Part shown: positions 12,822-24,984 of the stretch, piece after piece
How positions within the stretch are numbered: the stretch's first letter is position 1
How the letters are laid out: each line of letters starts with the position of its first letter
NCBI GenBank assembly: GCA_963971225.1
Contig: OZ020267.1
Span: 107,409,892 to 107,473,891, forward strand
Length of the DNA: 64,000 nucleotides
Source: Melieria omissa
Taxonomy: Eukaryota; Arthropoda; Insecta; Diptera; Ulidiidae
Direction of reading: 5' to 3'
The notes under the pieces: generated by a model
Told to the model about the DNA's origin: nothing
Seen by the model: the letters and a program-made list of their open reading frames with translations, nothing else
Database searches by the model: none
Made by a program: the position numbers and the translations under genes

Positions 12822-13150
12822 CAGTCAATAATTTTCCCTTTCTGATGTTAAGCAAATCAAAGACATAATATTTATAAGAGTGAAAAGTAAGTCTTCAATA
12901 TGTCCAGAAATGAATTATGGGATTTTTTACTACTGTTTGCAGCACATCTCTTAAACCAATCGTTTGGTTTTTAATATTTTTTTGAATCAAGTGAATAAGG
13001 CAATAAATAATGTTTCCTTTTTAATGTTTAAGCAAATCAATAAAATGTTTATAACTTTTGTTAGAGTTAAATTAAGGTTCAACATGTCCAAGAATGATCT
13101 ATGCTGCTTTTTCCTACTGTTTGCAGCACATTTCCCAAACCAATTGTCCA
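12822..13150. repeat. Two-copy ~180-bp tandem duplication
   Basis: Copies beginning near 12822 and 12997 share 'ttaagcaaatcaa', 'ttataa', 'caacatgtcca'-like and 'tactgtttgcagcacat' blocks, the last at about 12929 and 13115. They have diverged by substitutions and small indels. There is no coding evidence. Confidence 0.75.
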
Positions 13151-13469
13151 GGGAAAGAGTTTCTTTCCCAGCAGAGATACATTTTTGTCAAACAACTACT
13201 CAAAAATAAATCCCATAACCTATAATTTCACTCAGTGGTATATTTTTAACTGATAACTGCCCTCAGTATTCTTGGTTATAGTTGTTCTATGATCTGGATA
13301 ATAAAGCTATCTTTTTATCTGGAAGAAGAGCCGAGAAACTAACCTACGTAGGGAATTTCCGAATCACTTAGTCTGAAAGGTCTATTGTACTTGAACCTCA
13401 AGAAATATAATGACATTGTATAAAGTTTGGGAGGTACTTGGAAATAGTAATAGTAGAAAGAAACGAGTA

Positions 13470-13814
13470 TATATAAATATATGATACAATCAGGTTGGAA
13501 GATGGCGCATATCGTATTAGATACAACTCTGAGCTTGAACACCTCATTAAGGAGCAAAACGTCGTAAAATACATAAAAGCCCAAAGAATACGCTGGCTTG
13601 GGCACGTAGAAAGAATGTCAGAAAAAAGAGCTCCAAAACGAGCCTTAATGAAGCAACCATATGGGAAGCGAACTAAGGGCAGACCAAAGAAAAGATGGGT
13701 AGATGCAGTGATCGATGACCTCAAAGAGATGAACGTGCAAAACTGGTGGCGCTTAGCAGCGGATCGAGAAATCTGGAGGAAGATAGTTGCGGACTGTCAT
13801 GCTTAGAAGAAGAA
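13470..13814 (+). mobile_element. 5'-truncated non-LTR retrotransposon fragment
   Basis: The frame ending at the stop at 13804-13806 encodes the C-terminal tail that follows reverse transcriptase in many insect non-LTR elements. Visible blocks are 'RIRWLGHVERMSEKRAPKRA', 'GRPKKRWVDAVIDDL' and 'DREIWRKIVADCHA'. An in-frame stop at 13474-13476 marks the 5' truncation. The 3' end carries a short GAAGAAGAAG tail. The insertion is bracketed by nearly identical flanks: GAAAGAAACGAGTA at 13456-13469 and GAAAGAACGAGTA at 13815-13827, a likely 13-14 bp target duplication with one base lost. I do not assign a clade. It cannot move by itself, since the endonuclease and RT domains are missing. Confidence 0.85.
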
Positions 13815-14048
13815 GAAAGAACGAGTAACTTTAGATGATGAAGAAAGAAGAGCTATACGTTCTTCTGTTCAAAAGTTGTCTTAATCCACTCGAAAATCTC
13901 TCAGGAGATCACATAGGAGAATGGGACACATAGGACGGGATCATCCATTCCCACAAAATCCAAGATTAGCCGCACCATGAAGGACTTTTCTGCGTTATTC
14001 CAGAAAGCATTATCCTGTTCGTACTTGTTACAAAACTATTTGCGGTTC

Positions 14049-14420
14049 AGAGTTGCTACATTTTTCTCTCTTTGTCTCTAGCAGAATAGTCTTCTCTGCT
14101 CTAATTGCATTTACCGATGCAAAGTTGCCGGCGCAGAGTTGCCATACTTTCCTCTCTTTGTCTCTAGCAGAATTGCAATTACCAGCGCAGAGTTGCCACA
14201 ATTTTCTCTCTGTGTCCTTTGAGGTATGGTCATCACTATTCTTATTGCAATTACCGACCAGAGTTGCCATATTTTCCTGTCTCTTATAGAATGATCATCA
14301 CTACTCTAATTGCAATTACCGGTGCAGAGTTGCCATGTTTTCTCTCTGTCTCTTGCAAAATGGTCATCATTGCTCTTATGGCAATTACCGGCAGAGAGTT
14401 GCCACATCTTACTCTCCATT
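14049..14420. repeat. ~68-bp minisatellite, 5-6 units
   Basis: Units contain 'cagagttgccac', a 'tttctctctgtctct' pyrimidine run and 'attgcaattaccgg'. The 'agagttgcca' string is near 14049, 14135, 14189, 14260, 14326 and 14394, so later units are 66-71 bp apart. It opens frames in two registers that are not genes. Confidence 0.9.
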
Positions 14421-16539
14421 AACAGACTCTTTCCGTTCAACCAATGCATGGCTGACATCCATTAGGCCAACGCGGTCTTAGCATCAATTTGTCTTCTTTT
14501 TTATTTCACCTTTTTTATATTTTTCATTCATTTCACCTTTTTTATATATTATATTTTTTTGCGCAAGCTTTGCAAACATTTTTGCATTTATTATAACTTT
14601 TTTTCATTACTCTATGTGCTTTCATTTCGCTTTTTCAAATATAATATTTTTTCAGTTTTTATTTTTATGTATTTTGTAATTTTATTTTCGCTCATAATTT
14701 TTTTATATTTTCTTTACTTTTGCAATTTAGATTTATACTTTTTTTTCGCTACGCATTATTTATGCTTTTTCTTTGCACAATTCTTCACAGTTGCTAACTT
14801 TTTATGGTCATCTTTCTTAAGTTTCACTTTAGTTGTGCCAACTATAATTTTCTATGTTTTAGTTGTTGTTGTTGTAATAGTGCTGTTAAATATAGTTGTT
14901 TGCACCGCTGTGAAATTTATATTCCACACGCTGGCTACGCTTTGTGCGCATAAAGTGCACTGGCAACACCATAATTGCTGCGTATACATTACTCAATTAA
15001 CGGTAAAGTTTTCTACAACTTCCACTGAGCATTCGTTTTTCTAAAGAAAAAGTAATATCTTGTTGAAAAATTTCTTACTTGTTGTATTTTCATGCGAATG
15101 AAAAGTGCCCAGTAAGTTTTAGATAAGAAAAAGATTGATTCTTGTTTGTAGCTTTACAACAACAAACCTCCTTAATTTCCTTAATTTATATTTGAAGCAT
15201 TCTTTCAGTGCCACTTTATGTTACCTGAAAAATGTGTACTTAACCTCAACTTATAAAAAAAAATTGTTATGCGCGCATAGTGCACACTGCGACCTTCCCT
15301 AATCGGTACAGCTGCGTTTTTAATATCGCCTCAGCTCATTATGCGCCATTCACTAATGTCTCATTTCTCTCTGTCTCTGTCTCATGGCCCCTATCTTCTC
15401 ATCCTTTCACATTCACATTCACTCTACTTCCTTGCGCATTATTCAAGAATGCTTTGCAGCCATCACCAACTTTTCCTTGGCCCTTTCGCAAATGATTTTC
15501 CGCTACAGCTAACGACTATTGATTTTTTCCTACCACAGCCACGGCCTCAGTCTCGGCTTTCAGCCAACCTCACATTGCACGGCTCGACTGCAATGCTAAC
15601 GATTTGCAGCGTCGCATCTGAAAAGCGCCGGAAGCAGCCGAGTCAACGGAAAAGCCAGCGTTGCAAATGTTCAAAGTGAATTTATTTGCTGCCCGCTTCG
15701 TGACCATAGCCTGCGTTGTCTGTCCCCACTCCGTGTTTGCCAGGTTTGGAGGCTCTGCGTCCGCCTGATGGCTGCTGTCTCGGTTTTACTTGTTTGCAGC
15801 GCGGGCCGCACTTTTGATGCACTTTGGCTGCACACATATTGGCAAAAGTTCAAAAGCAGAGTAACGAACCAAACATTGTCTGGGGGGGAGAGTGAGTGCG
15901 CGGGGAGTGCCGCGTCTGAGTTGCTCTGCTGCTGGAAGCGCTTATACGTGTACGCGTTGCAGCAAATTGACAGCTGAGTTTCTAATAAATAAACAAAACT
16001 ACAAACTGTAAAGCCAAACTTTTTCGTGCCACCTTCTATGCTGCTTTTTATTCTTCTTCTTCTTTTTCTTGTGCCGCAATGGCTTTTGGCAGAAAAATTC
16101 CCATTAAAGTTGTGCTCTGTGTTGTTAACGGTTTTCACCTCTTTGCTTACTTTACTGTTGTGTGTGTGTGTATCGAAATTGTGGGATGTAACGAAAAAAA
16201 CGTTGCCATGTGTAAAGCTGTCGACATTGACATTATTGACAGACCGACAAATGGGGGCATAAAGATTGATGAATGAAGGGGACCAGAAAAGTTTAAAATT
16301 TAAGTCGCAAGTTGTGTGTGGCTCAGTGTTTGCTTTCTTTCTTGACATTTTTATGTTAATTTAAAGTTTTTAAAGCGTACTTTTAGGTATTTTCATGCCA
16401 TTTTATGAGTTTTAAATTTATTTTCTATACTAAAATGGGACTTCATTGAACGTTTTCTAATACAAAAATAATTTCGTACCCTTTCTTAATGTTCGAATTA
16501 TACGGATTAGATTTCTTCTTATATTACATCGAGCATATT
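14421..16539. other. Gene-free stretch, T-rich then moderately GC-rich
   Basis: 14500-15050 is T-rich, with an open but low-complexity Phe/Tyr/Leu frame. 15280-16000 is more G/C-rich. A 225-codon minus-strand frame at 15671-16348 is the longest non-repeat frame in the window, but it has no recognisable domain, no splice context and no consistent codon bias. I do not call it a gene. Confidence 0.5.
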
Positions 16540-17458
16540 TCTAGGTACGCCTACACAATATGCACATATTTTAAACGTATTTTTAAACTCTCCTAACAGA
16601 CTTAAAGCCTTGCAGCATAATTCAAGGCTCATTTTCAGTAAATGAAAATAATTGTAGCATATTTTTTAGGCTTCTTTGCAAGAATTAAATAATTGAGAGT
16701 ATATTTATGGGCTCATCTGTACAATACGAAAATATTTGTAGTCATCGATAAAATATTCATTAAAATAAAGCATATTTTTAGGCTGTTCGGTAAAATATTC
16801 AACAATTTAAAGCCTTTTTATATTTCTAGGTACGCTTGCACAATAATATGTGAGGCATAGTTTTGAGCTCTGTTAAAAGACCTTAAAACTTTGCAGCATA
16901 TTTTTAGGCTCATATTCAAATGAAAATACTTGTGGCATATTTCTAGGCTCCTCTGCAAGGATTTAACAATTGAGTGCATATTTTTAGGCTCATCTGTACA
17001 AAAAGCAAAGATTTGTAGTGTCATCAATGCGATATTTAACAAATAAAAGCATATTTTTAGGCTCTTCGATGCGATATTTAATAATTTACCATCTCTTTCT
17101 GGGTGTATTTACTCTATATTCTAACACTTGGAGCATATTTCTAGGTTCCTCTGAAAAGTTTGAACAATTGAGTGACATTGGTATGACTTTCAACAATTTA
17201 AAGCATATTTTTAGGCTCATTGAGACAATATTCTACAATTTACAATCGATTTCAGTGTTACTTAAACTCGATAATCAAACATTTATAGCATATTTTTAGG
17301 TTCCTCTGTAAGGTTTGAGCAATTGAATGTTATTGATATAATATTCAACAGTTTGAAGTAGATTTCTAGGCTCATCGAGACAAAATTCAAGAATTTACAG
17401 TATATTTCTTGGCTCTTCTACTCGATATTCGAATACTTGCAGCATATTTTAATGTTCC

Positions 17459-17467
17459 TTTGTAAGG
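17459..17467 (+). repeat. SINE target-site duplication, 5' copy
   Basis: TTTGTAAGG immediately precedes the SINE and recurs at 17802-17810. An uninterrupted paralogous array unit at about 17302-17350 (ctctgtaaggtttgagc) shows the pre-insertion state. Confidence 0.85.
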
Positions 17468-17801
17468 CACGGCAGCCGCCGTGGCTCAGTTGGTTAGTGC
17501 GCGGTCCAACGAGTCGCATGCAGAGCGACGCAAGATCGAATACTGCATGTAGTAACACCTAAAAAAATAACGGGAAACTCGTTTTCTCTTTCGGTGGCTG
17601 TCCTCTCAGCCGGAAATGGCAAACCTCTGAGAGTAAAAATTGCCTATGAAAAAGCTCCCAACCTGCCGTTCGGAACCGGCATAAAACTGTAGGTCCCTTC
17701 CACCCGCGTACAAAATTCACACGCACAACACGGGTGGTTGCGGGAAGCTAGGCCTTAGTCTCGCGTAAGCGGGCTGTCGTGCCAATCAATTAATTAATTA
17801 A
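17468..17801 (+). mobile_element. tRNA-derived SINE
   Basis: A 334-base insertion with a Pol III A-box-like TGGCTCAGTTGG at 17482-17493 and a degenerate B-box AGATCGAATAC at 17533-17543, at tRNA-like spacing. A non-tRNA body follows with 'gccgttcggaaccggc' and 'aaaactgtaggtccc', a block that I recall as part of an abundant SINE-like repeat in tephritid flies (memory, unchecked). The 3' end is a short (ATTA)n tail. A perfect 9-base target duplication (TTTGTAAGG) brackets it, and the flanks rejoin into a normal minisatellite unit when it is removed. It encodes no protein and would depend on a LINE. Confidence 0.9.
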
Positions 17802-18530
17802 TTTGTAAGGTTTGAACACTTGAATGTCATCGATATAATATTCAACAATTTAAAGCATATTTTTAGGCTCATCGAGATAAGTCATCCAGTTCGTATTTAC
17901 AGTCTATTTTTGGGTTCATCTACTCGATATTCAAACATTTGCAGCATATTTTTAGGTTCCTCTGTAAGGATTAAACAATTGAAAGCATATTTTTAGGCTC
18001 ATCTATACAATATGCACAAATTTGCAGTGCCATTGATACGATATTCAGCAATTTAAGGCATATTTTTGGACTCATTAAGACAATATTAAACAATTTGCAA
18101 TCTATTTCTGGGTTTATCTACTCGATATTCAGCAATTTAAAGCATATTTCTAGGCTCATCGGCTCATATTAAAAAATTTACAGTCTATTTCTTGGCTCTT
18201 CTGTTCGATATTCAAACATTTGCAGCATATTTTTAGCTTTAAGATTTTAGCTTTTAGCTTTAAACAATATGTTGCATATTCTTAGGCTTATCTATACAAT
18301 ATGCAACAATTTGCAGCATACTTTTAGCCTCAAAGACAAAGTATTAAACAACTTTCATATTTCTATATTCATCAACAAGTTACTGCAACATATTTCTAGG
18401 CCTATTAAAGAGATATGTAACATTTTGCGGCATATTTCTAGGCTTATCTACCCAACATTAAACAATTTTCAACATATTTCTGGGCGCATTGAGGAGATTG
18501 TCAATTTGAACGTCTTTAATTTTTTCGAAG

Positions 18531-20800
18531 ATATGTTATTGTTGTCTTTCTTATGAATAAAATAAGTACTTCTTGCGCACTTCTTATGATTGGACTAGTC
18601 TACTTTTCGCCGCCATGAACAATTTTTATATATTCACGTTTTTTCGATGATGATTTTTCTTTTATATAAAGTAAATAAATACGATTTTTAAAACAAACAC
18701 AAGTTTCCTATACTCTTTTGTATAAAACTTTTTGCTTTAACAAGTCTACTTTTAGGCGCTTCATATAGTTTCATTCCCTAAGCTTTCTTCTTCATGTTCA
18801 TATTCATTTGCTGACTGTTTAGGAATTTACAAATCATTGACTGTTCAAAATGTCCATAACAAATTTTTGTAGCAGAGTTTTAGGCGTACTTTGCACTTTT
18901 TTCATTAAAATATTTCTCACTTTAACACTTTTGCATATCTACTAACCAACACCTTTTATTTTGTACCAACAATTGCCCCCTATTGCCACTATATTAACAG
19001 CAAAATCTTGCCTAGCCTACTTTTAGGCGCTGTCATTGATCTATTTAAGCATTCTCCACTTGAACCTCTGTTCGCATTTCCCACTGCCCCCAACACTTCA
19101 ACTTTAACCCAGCATTTCTTCCCACGCACACAAACATTGTCTCACTTAGCAAAGCCGCAATACGCCCAAAAGTATGCTTTCAGCTTAACTGCAAGCTTGC
19201 GGTAATGCGTTTGCCGAAACCAACTCCCCAACACACTTTCGTGTGCTCATTTCCTCACAGCAATGTTACATTTGGGTGCTATTTAGCCAACAAAAACAAA
19301 CAACAAAGCAAACAAAAAAATCGCATAAGAAGTGAAAAAAATCACAATTGAAAATTCGCATGAAATCCTCAACGATTTTTCTGGCCCACTCGCCCGCTTT
19401 GCGTGCTCTTTGCTTTCGCTTTTTTCTTTCATTTTGCCTTTTTTGCGTCTGTTTATCTTTTGTTTTCGCCGCAGCACAATTTTCTTTGCATATTTTTATG
19501 TGTCAGCCAGGCGGCTGTTCCCTTTTTCGCTTTTGCCCGGCACCCCGCCCACATTTGGCATTAACGTAACACATTTATTTACTTTTGGTTTTTTCATTTT
19601 TTTTTGTGGGGATTTTATGATTTTCATTCTTCTGCGTTTTGTTTGCTTTGTATCACTGGTCCGCGTTCGAGCGCCTAAAAGCATGCGTGCGCCTTGAAGT
19701 ATGCTTATGAATGAAATGTTTTTTCTTTGGTTGCGGCTTGTCTGCTGGTTTGTATGTTCGTGGCTTGTTTGTTTTGGCGCTAAAAATACGCACAAGTTGC
19801 GTGTCTGCGCGTCATTTGGCCTAACGCCACTGTGAAGAATTTCACTGTTGTTGTTGCAGCTGGTGTTTTTTGGGCGCTTGCACTTAATGGCGGCGCGAGC
19901 AAAGTAGAGCACTGGTACGTGCAATAATTTTGTGCCAATGCCGCAGAGATAACAAAACTCTGCGCACACGTTTCTTTGGCATTGCGGCAACTGCTGCTGT
20001 TGCTGCTGCTGTTTTGCTGCTGACAAAATGGAATTGGATTACGTTGCTTGTGCGTTTGCTTTGCGGAGCCTAATGCTGCGTGCTTGACTGCAATTTTTCG
20101 GTTGCCAGCCATGACAATTTATTTATGTTTCATTTTCAGTAAATTTTAGTTTCATTAACTTCAGTGTTTTAATTTGGCAACGTTGGTAAAATGACATATT
20201 TACGACGCTGTCAATACTCGTAGCGGGGTCATAAATTTCATTGGCCAAATGTGGCAGAAATTTAGGCGCAGCAGCAATGTGAAAGAATGAAATTTTATTC
20301 AATTTTCATTTGAATGAGAAATGAAAAAGTGAGGAAAGTCTATAAAAAAAAGAGTGGAAAAGTGGGGAAAAGAATATTAATGTTAAGCAAATCAGCAGAG
20401 TGAAAAATTTGAATTTGATTTCATATACCTAATTTTTGTTGTAATATTAATTCAAATTCAGATTTAAATTTAAATTAATCTAATTTCCGTTATTAAATAT
20501 TTAAAATCAAATTCCCATTTGTCTTATTATGAGAATTTCTTCTCTGTTGTTATACAAAAACTCAAGAAATTTAAACAGTTTAAAGATTTCTTTCAAGCCA
20601 AGGTCTGAAAAGTTGGTTCAAAGCCGAAGTTCGAAACTTTCATCTCTATCAGAAGCCCATTCTGAAGTGCATGTGTGCAAAATTTTGAGGCAGATTTTGT
20701 CGACAGGACGAAGAAGCTACTTTAGGAATATTTAAGTAGAACAAGTAAGATCTCTAAGCTTACTAACCTGGTTGGGTTAGATGGGAAAGGGTGTGTGTGT
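18531..20800. other. Gene-free stretch
   Basis: No gene recognised. Single TACTTTTAGGCGC-like motifs occur at about 18744-18760, 18875 and 19015-19030. 19370-19900 carries T-rich and CAG/CTG-rich frames of low complexity. Around 20390-20510 there are short ATTCAAATT strings like those of the 6.4-kb tract. Confidence 0.5.
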
Positions 20801-20814
20801 GTGTGTGTGGCACA

Positions 20815-21085
20815 GACTGCGCTTACAGTCGAAGGCCAAAATGGCCCATTGTTAATCATTTCTTGTTTATTCTCTGGAGCTAACCAAGAGTCTCAGTCCA
20901 GGGCAAAGCAATTCGACTTCTAAATGAAGGTAAGCAGGTCCAAGATTCACAATTTAGCTGCGCTAGCTGAGTCCATCAAAGATCTTTAGCTCAGTACAAA
21001 GCCAAGCAGTGGCACAGGAAGTTTTTTATTGTTTCCAGGTCTTCTTCAGTTCGACAGCTTTTGCAGACATCAAAGGCGTCCGTTG
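20815..21085 (-). pseudogene. Decayed LINE C-terminal tail
   Basis: On the minus strand this reads 'DAFDVCKSC', then 'EEDLETIKNFLCHCLAL', followed by several stops, a weaker block ending in 'LNCES', and then 'MGHFGL'. The CxxC...LCHC pattern with an acidic linker is the zinc-knuckle-like tail seen after RNase H in many insect Jockey-like LINEs. A GT run of about 20 bases at 20790-20809 lies just beyond it. At least four in-frame stops make it non-functional. Assignment rests on the cysteine pattern alone. Confidence 0.5.
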
Positions 21086-21120
21086 ATTACCATAGAAGCT
21101 TTCTAACTACTTAGACGTAG

Positions 21121-21560
21121 ATTATAAAACATCGCATTTTATTTGATCTGTTATGATCTATTTTGATACTCTTATGACTCATGAGACAAGGATGATCCCA
21201 TCCAAAGAAACTGCTTAAGACTGATGTCTCAAAAAGGTTTATAAATATAGACGAAATCAAAGTGAAGAAGTTGGCTTTTGTCCGAAAAATCTGTTGTGCA
21301 TTAAAACTTTGCTGTCTGCAGTCTACACAGTAACTACAGAAGCTACATAAAGCTATACTAATGTTGAATTTGAATGGGCAGTGACTACTGAAAATACCTG
21401 TCAGGATTCTTAGTCTACTCCTAGATAGATGTTGATGAGTTCTTTGGCTCTTATAGAATTAAAAACTTCTAGAAACTTCTTAAAAACTTTCTCTCGAAAA
21501 TTTGTTTCAGATTTGACCAATTCTTAGTGGTACGTCTTGGAAAGTTCACAGAAAGGAATC
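21121..21560. other. Gene-free stretch
   Basis: AT-rich sequence leading into the ~360-bp repeat array. No gene, tRNA or recognisable mobile element is seen. Confidence 0.5.
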
Positions 21561-21569
21561 AGGATGCTC

Positions 21570-22435
21570 GAGCCCGTTTTGTCAAGACTCACATCAGTTT
21601 TTGTTCGTATTTCCTTTCAGTGAATGACCACAAGAGCCCACAGAAATGTTTATGTTTATTTCCATGAAAGGCATCAGCTTTTCTGACTTCTGTTTCACAT
21701 ACAACACACAAGTTTTCTTTTGGAAGCTTCCAGTAATCTTGAAATAGAGCCCACAGAAAAAATCAGATCCATCCATATTAAAGTCCCCAGATTTTCTTGA
21801 TTTCGAAACAATTTTCTTAAAAGGACTTTTGTTCTTATTTGTAGTTTTCATCAGGATGCTTTCAACAGCCGTCAGCAGGGCTCTCAGCATGATTTAAGAC
21901 CATTCATATGAGAAACTGTAGCTTTTTTTTAGTCCCGTTTTTTCAAGACTCACATCAATTTTTGTTCGTATTTCCTTTCAGTGAATGACCACAAGTCTTG
22001 AAGAAGAGCCCACAGAAATTTTCATGTTTATTTTCATGAAAGGCATTAGCTTTTCTTAGGCCCGAAAGAATATTCCAGGAGTGACTTCTGTTTCGAATGC
22101 AACACACAAGTTTTCTTTAGAAAGCTTCCAATAGTCTTGAAGGAGAGCCCACACAAAAGATCAGACGGATTGATATAAAAGTCCTTAGCTTTTCTTAATC
22201 TCAGAAGAACTTTCTAGGAAGGACTTTTGTTATTGTTTTTATGTTTCTTCAGGAAGCTCTCAACAGTCTGGAAGTAGGGCTCACAGTATGTTTCAAGTCC
22301 ATTCATATGAGAAGCCTTAATTCTTCTTACTCTCGGCCTCGGTTTTCCAGGCTTCATATCTGTTTTTGTTTGTATATTCTATCAGTAAGCTTCCAAGAGT
22401 CTTAGAGAGATAGACCACAGAAAGTTGTGGGTTCA
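21570..22435. repeat. Degenerate ~360-bp tandem repeat with sub-repeats
   Basis: Two long copies start near 21572 and 21932 at 'cccgtttt', then 'caagactcacatca', 'tttttgttcgtatttcctt' and 'cagtgaatgaccacaag'. A third, more diverged start is near 22340. Inside each copy, 'gagcccacagaaa' and 'agcttttctta' recur as ~110-bp sub-repeats. No coding potential. Confidence 0.8.
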
Positions 22436-24363
22436 TGAACAAGAAGAAGAAAGTCAAAACGCAGAAAAGTCACATAAGAAGACGAAAAATCTTCAATTGG
22501 AGCACGAAATTGAAGAACTCCTGTCAGCATTCGTTGTAACAAATTGGACATTAAGTGATTCAGCATAAACCATATTGCTGTCCGAACTTCAATAAAGCGT
22601 TGTGAATGCGTAAATAGTAATTTATAAAAAACAATTTATTTTACTACAAAGCAAAGCCAATAAACACCAAATACATCCAAAGGCCATTAGGTCAAAAGTG
22701 CAGCGCCTAAACAGTTGAAATTCGTTGTTAAACAGCTTTACAAATCCCCCCGAAGATCAATTTGAAAATACACTAAAAACAAAAACAAAACAACAAGCAA
22801 TGAAAGTCAAATAAAACACCAACAAAATAGCCAAATAATGCACAGCCGGTCATGGCTTTGGAATATGGGGCACTACAGCCCATTTGGCATAATTTTCCAA
22901 ATGTTGAAAAAAATAAAATAAAAAGATAAATGAGCGCATGATAAACGGCTCGCTGAGCAGACAAATGAAGGAATGGCTCCAATGGCCAACGAAACAACAA
23001 CAACAAGTGTACAAATAAATCATGGACCGAAGAAGGGGCCCGCTGTAAAGTCCACAGCATAAGAAAGATATCAATGGCGAATGGCAAATTAGTTGCTGGC
23101 CGCTTCCTCCCGCCGATGATAAAGTCGAACGACGAAACGGAAGGGACGCACACAACAAAGTGTGGCCGCAAACGGCGAGCGGCGTGACCATTCAAAGTGT
23201 TGGGTCAGAGTTGCTGTTCAATTTTTTGTTGTTGTTGTTGTTGTTTAACTTTAACTTGGTTTTCTTTAATTTATCTCGCACGCAGCGCGTAGCGTAGACA
23301 TAAATTTTCATTATCCCCCCGTGCGGCAAAGACTTTGGCGGCGTCGACGCACTCGCAATATCAAAGCTCAAAGAAACGCGCATTTTTTTTGGCATTTTTG
23401 TTGTTGTTGCTTGCTGCTTTCTTTACCTTTAACATTTTTTGCTGTTTGAAAATTTCCAATTAAAACAAAACCAAAAAAATATGCAAGAACGAGAACATTA
23501 GCTGTGTGTCAGGGGAGCATTTGTCTTTGGCAGTTTCGTTGTTGTTGTTGTTGTTATACTATTGTAGTTTTTGTATTGCCTGATGTTATTGTTTTACTCA
23601 TAAATTTCACTAGAGCGCGTTCTACTGCTCACATTCCTCTTTCTTACAAATTTTATTTTGTTTATATTTTTTTTAGTTTGTTACATTTGTTTTTGTTGCA
23701 TTATTCCTTTCGATTTTCTATGCTCTGTTTGCGTTGTGCTGTTGTCTGTTCTAAATTTTCTTTGATTGTCTTATGTGTGTTGGCTCATGTTTTATTTGCA
23801 TCTTGAATTATATGCGACCATTTGTTCCTTTACGACTGTCCGACTGGCATTGGTTGTGTACCAATGTGGTTTGTGTGCAGAGAAAACGTATCTCTTGAAT
23901 TTTAGCACATAACAGCCAGAACCAAATCATTTGTGGGCAATTAGATTAATGTGCAGCTCTTTTTTTATACCTTTGAAAGCGAGGGAGCAGATTTACGGCC
24001 CGTAAAAGTGGTTGATTATATACAAATTAAATTTAATTTAATTTAAAATATAAGCAACGATATCTGATAGAAAAAAGTACTAGTAAAGTACGAAAGTATT
24101 TTTAAAAAGAATAAAAAAATTTTAACAACTGACATATTTATAAAAACAACCACGACTTAAGTTGTCGTACCTCAATTCAAATGTTTCATGAGCCCAACAT
24201 TAATTTTTATTTATCTTAATTTTTTATTTTGTTAATATATTTTTTTATTTCAATTTATTTCCAAATTTTATAAATTATTGCTAATATTTTTTTCTTTTTT
24301 TTATTTAACGTTATTTTATTTTTTAGTGTATTTATGTTATGTTCTTTAATTTAATTGAATTTT
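22436..24363. other. Gene-free stretch
   Basis: No gene recognised. (TTG)n runs lie at 23226-23245, 23399-23410 and 23536-23555. A 140-codon minus-strand frame over 22773-23195 has no recognisable motif and overlaps another frame of similar size, so I treat it as chance. 24000-24360 becomes strongly AT-rich. Confidence 0.5.
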
Positions 24364-24702
24364 ATTTTATATTATTTTATTTTATTTTAATTTAATTTAA
24401 TTTAATTTTATTTTATTTTATTTTATTTTATTTTATTTTATTTTATTTTATTTAATTTTATTTTATTTTATTTTATTTTATTTTATATTATTTTATTTTA
24501 TTTTATTTTATTTTATTTTATTTTATTTTTTTTATATTATTTTATTTTATATTATTTTATTTTATTTTATTCTATTTTATTTTATTTTATTTTATTTTAT
24601 TATATTTTATTTTATATTATTTTATTTTATTTTATTTTATTTTATTTTATTTTATTTTATTTTATTTTATTTTATTTTATTTTATTTTATTTTATTTTAT
24701 TT
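24364..24702. repeat. (TTTTA)n microsatellite, second tract
   Basis: About 340 bases of TTTTA pentamers with occasional ATATT and TTTAA interruptions, in the same strand orientation as the tracts at 3061 and 26546. It lies about 280 bases beyond the donor end of the host exon, so it would sit in that gene's intron. Confidence 0.95.
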
Positions 24703-24978
24703 GTTGTAAATCTAGTTTATAAGTGGTATTTTATTTAATAATTTAATTTTCTTATTTAAATAATTTTCAAATATTGCAAAAATAGCTTAAAAATATTCTA
24801 TAAATTTCAACGTACTTGTAATAATTTTTATAACTTATATGTTTTCCATTCTTCCATGTTGTAAATGTTCCATTGTTTTTAGTAAAATTCATGAACCTCA
24901 TAGTTTTTTTTTTACAAATTTCATTCATATAGACATATTTTTTTTAAACATTTGCATTTCTTAGACAAAATGCCGTTA

Positions 24979-24984
24979 ACCTAC
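24979..24984 (-). other. Splice donor of the host exon
   Basis: The minus strand reads CCGAAG|GTAGGT, a close match to the MAG|GTRAGT consensus, exactly where the coding character stops. The next exon is not visible in the window to the left; candidate acceptors cannot be ranked by eye. Confidence 0.6.

Larger units (their letters stand above)
16540..18530. repeat. Degenerate 'GCATATTTTTAGGCTC' minisatellite
   Basis: About 2 kb of imperfect units, each built around 'gcatatttttaggctcat' followed by 'ctgtacaatat' and 'aacaattta'-type segments. Cores recur at about 40-85 base intervals, for example near 16769, 16891, 16938, 16978, 17050, 17202 and 17288. The array is interrupted by a SINE at 17468-17801. 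The TTTTTAGGCTC core resembles the motif in the 60.4-61.05 kb array. Confidence 0.9.

Noticed and set aside
15671..16348. 225-codon minus-strand frame, the longest outside repeats
   Set aside because: No domain, no splice or start context, mixed composition and no codon bias like that of the exon at 25 kb. Chance is plausible in this less AT-rich patch.
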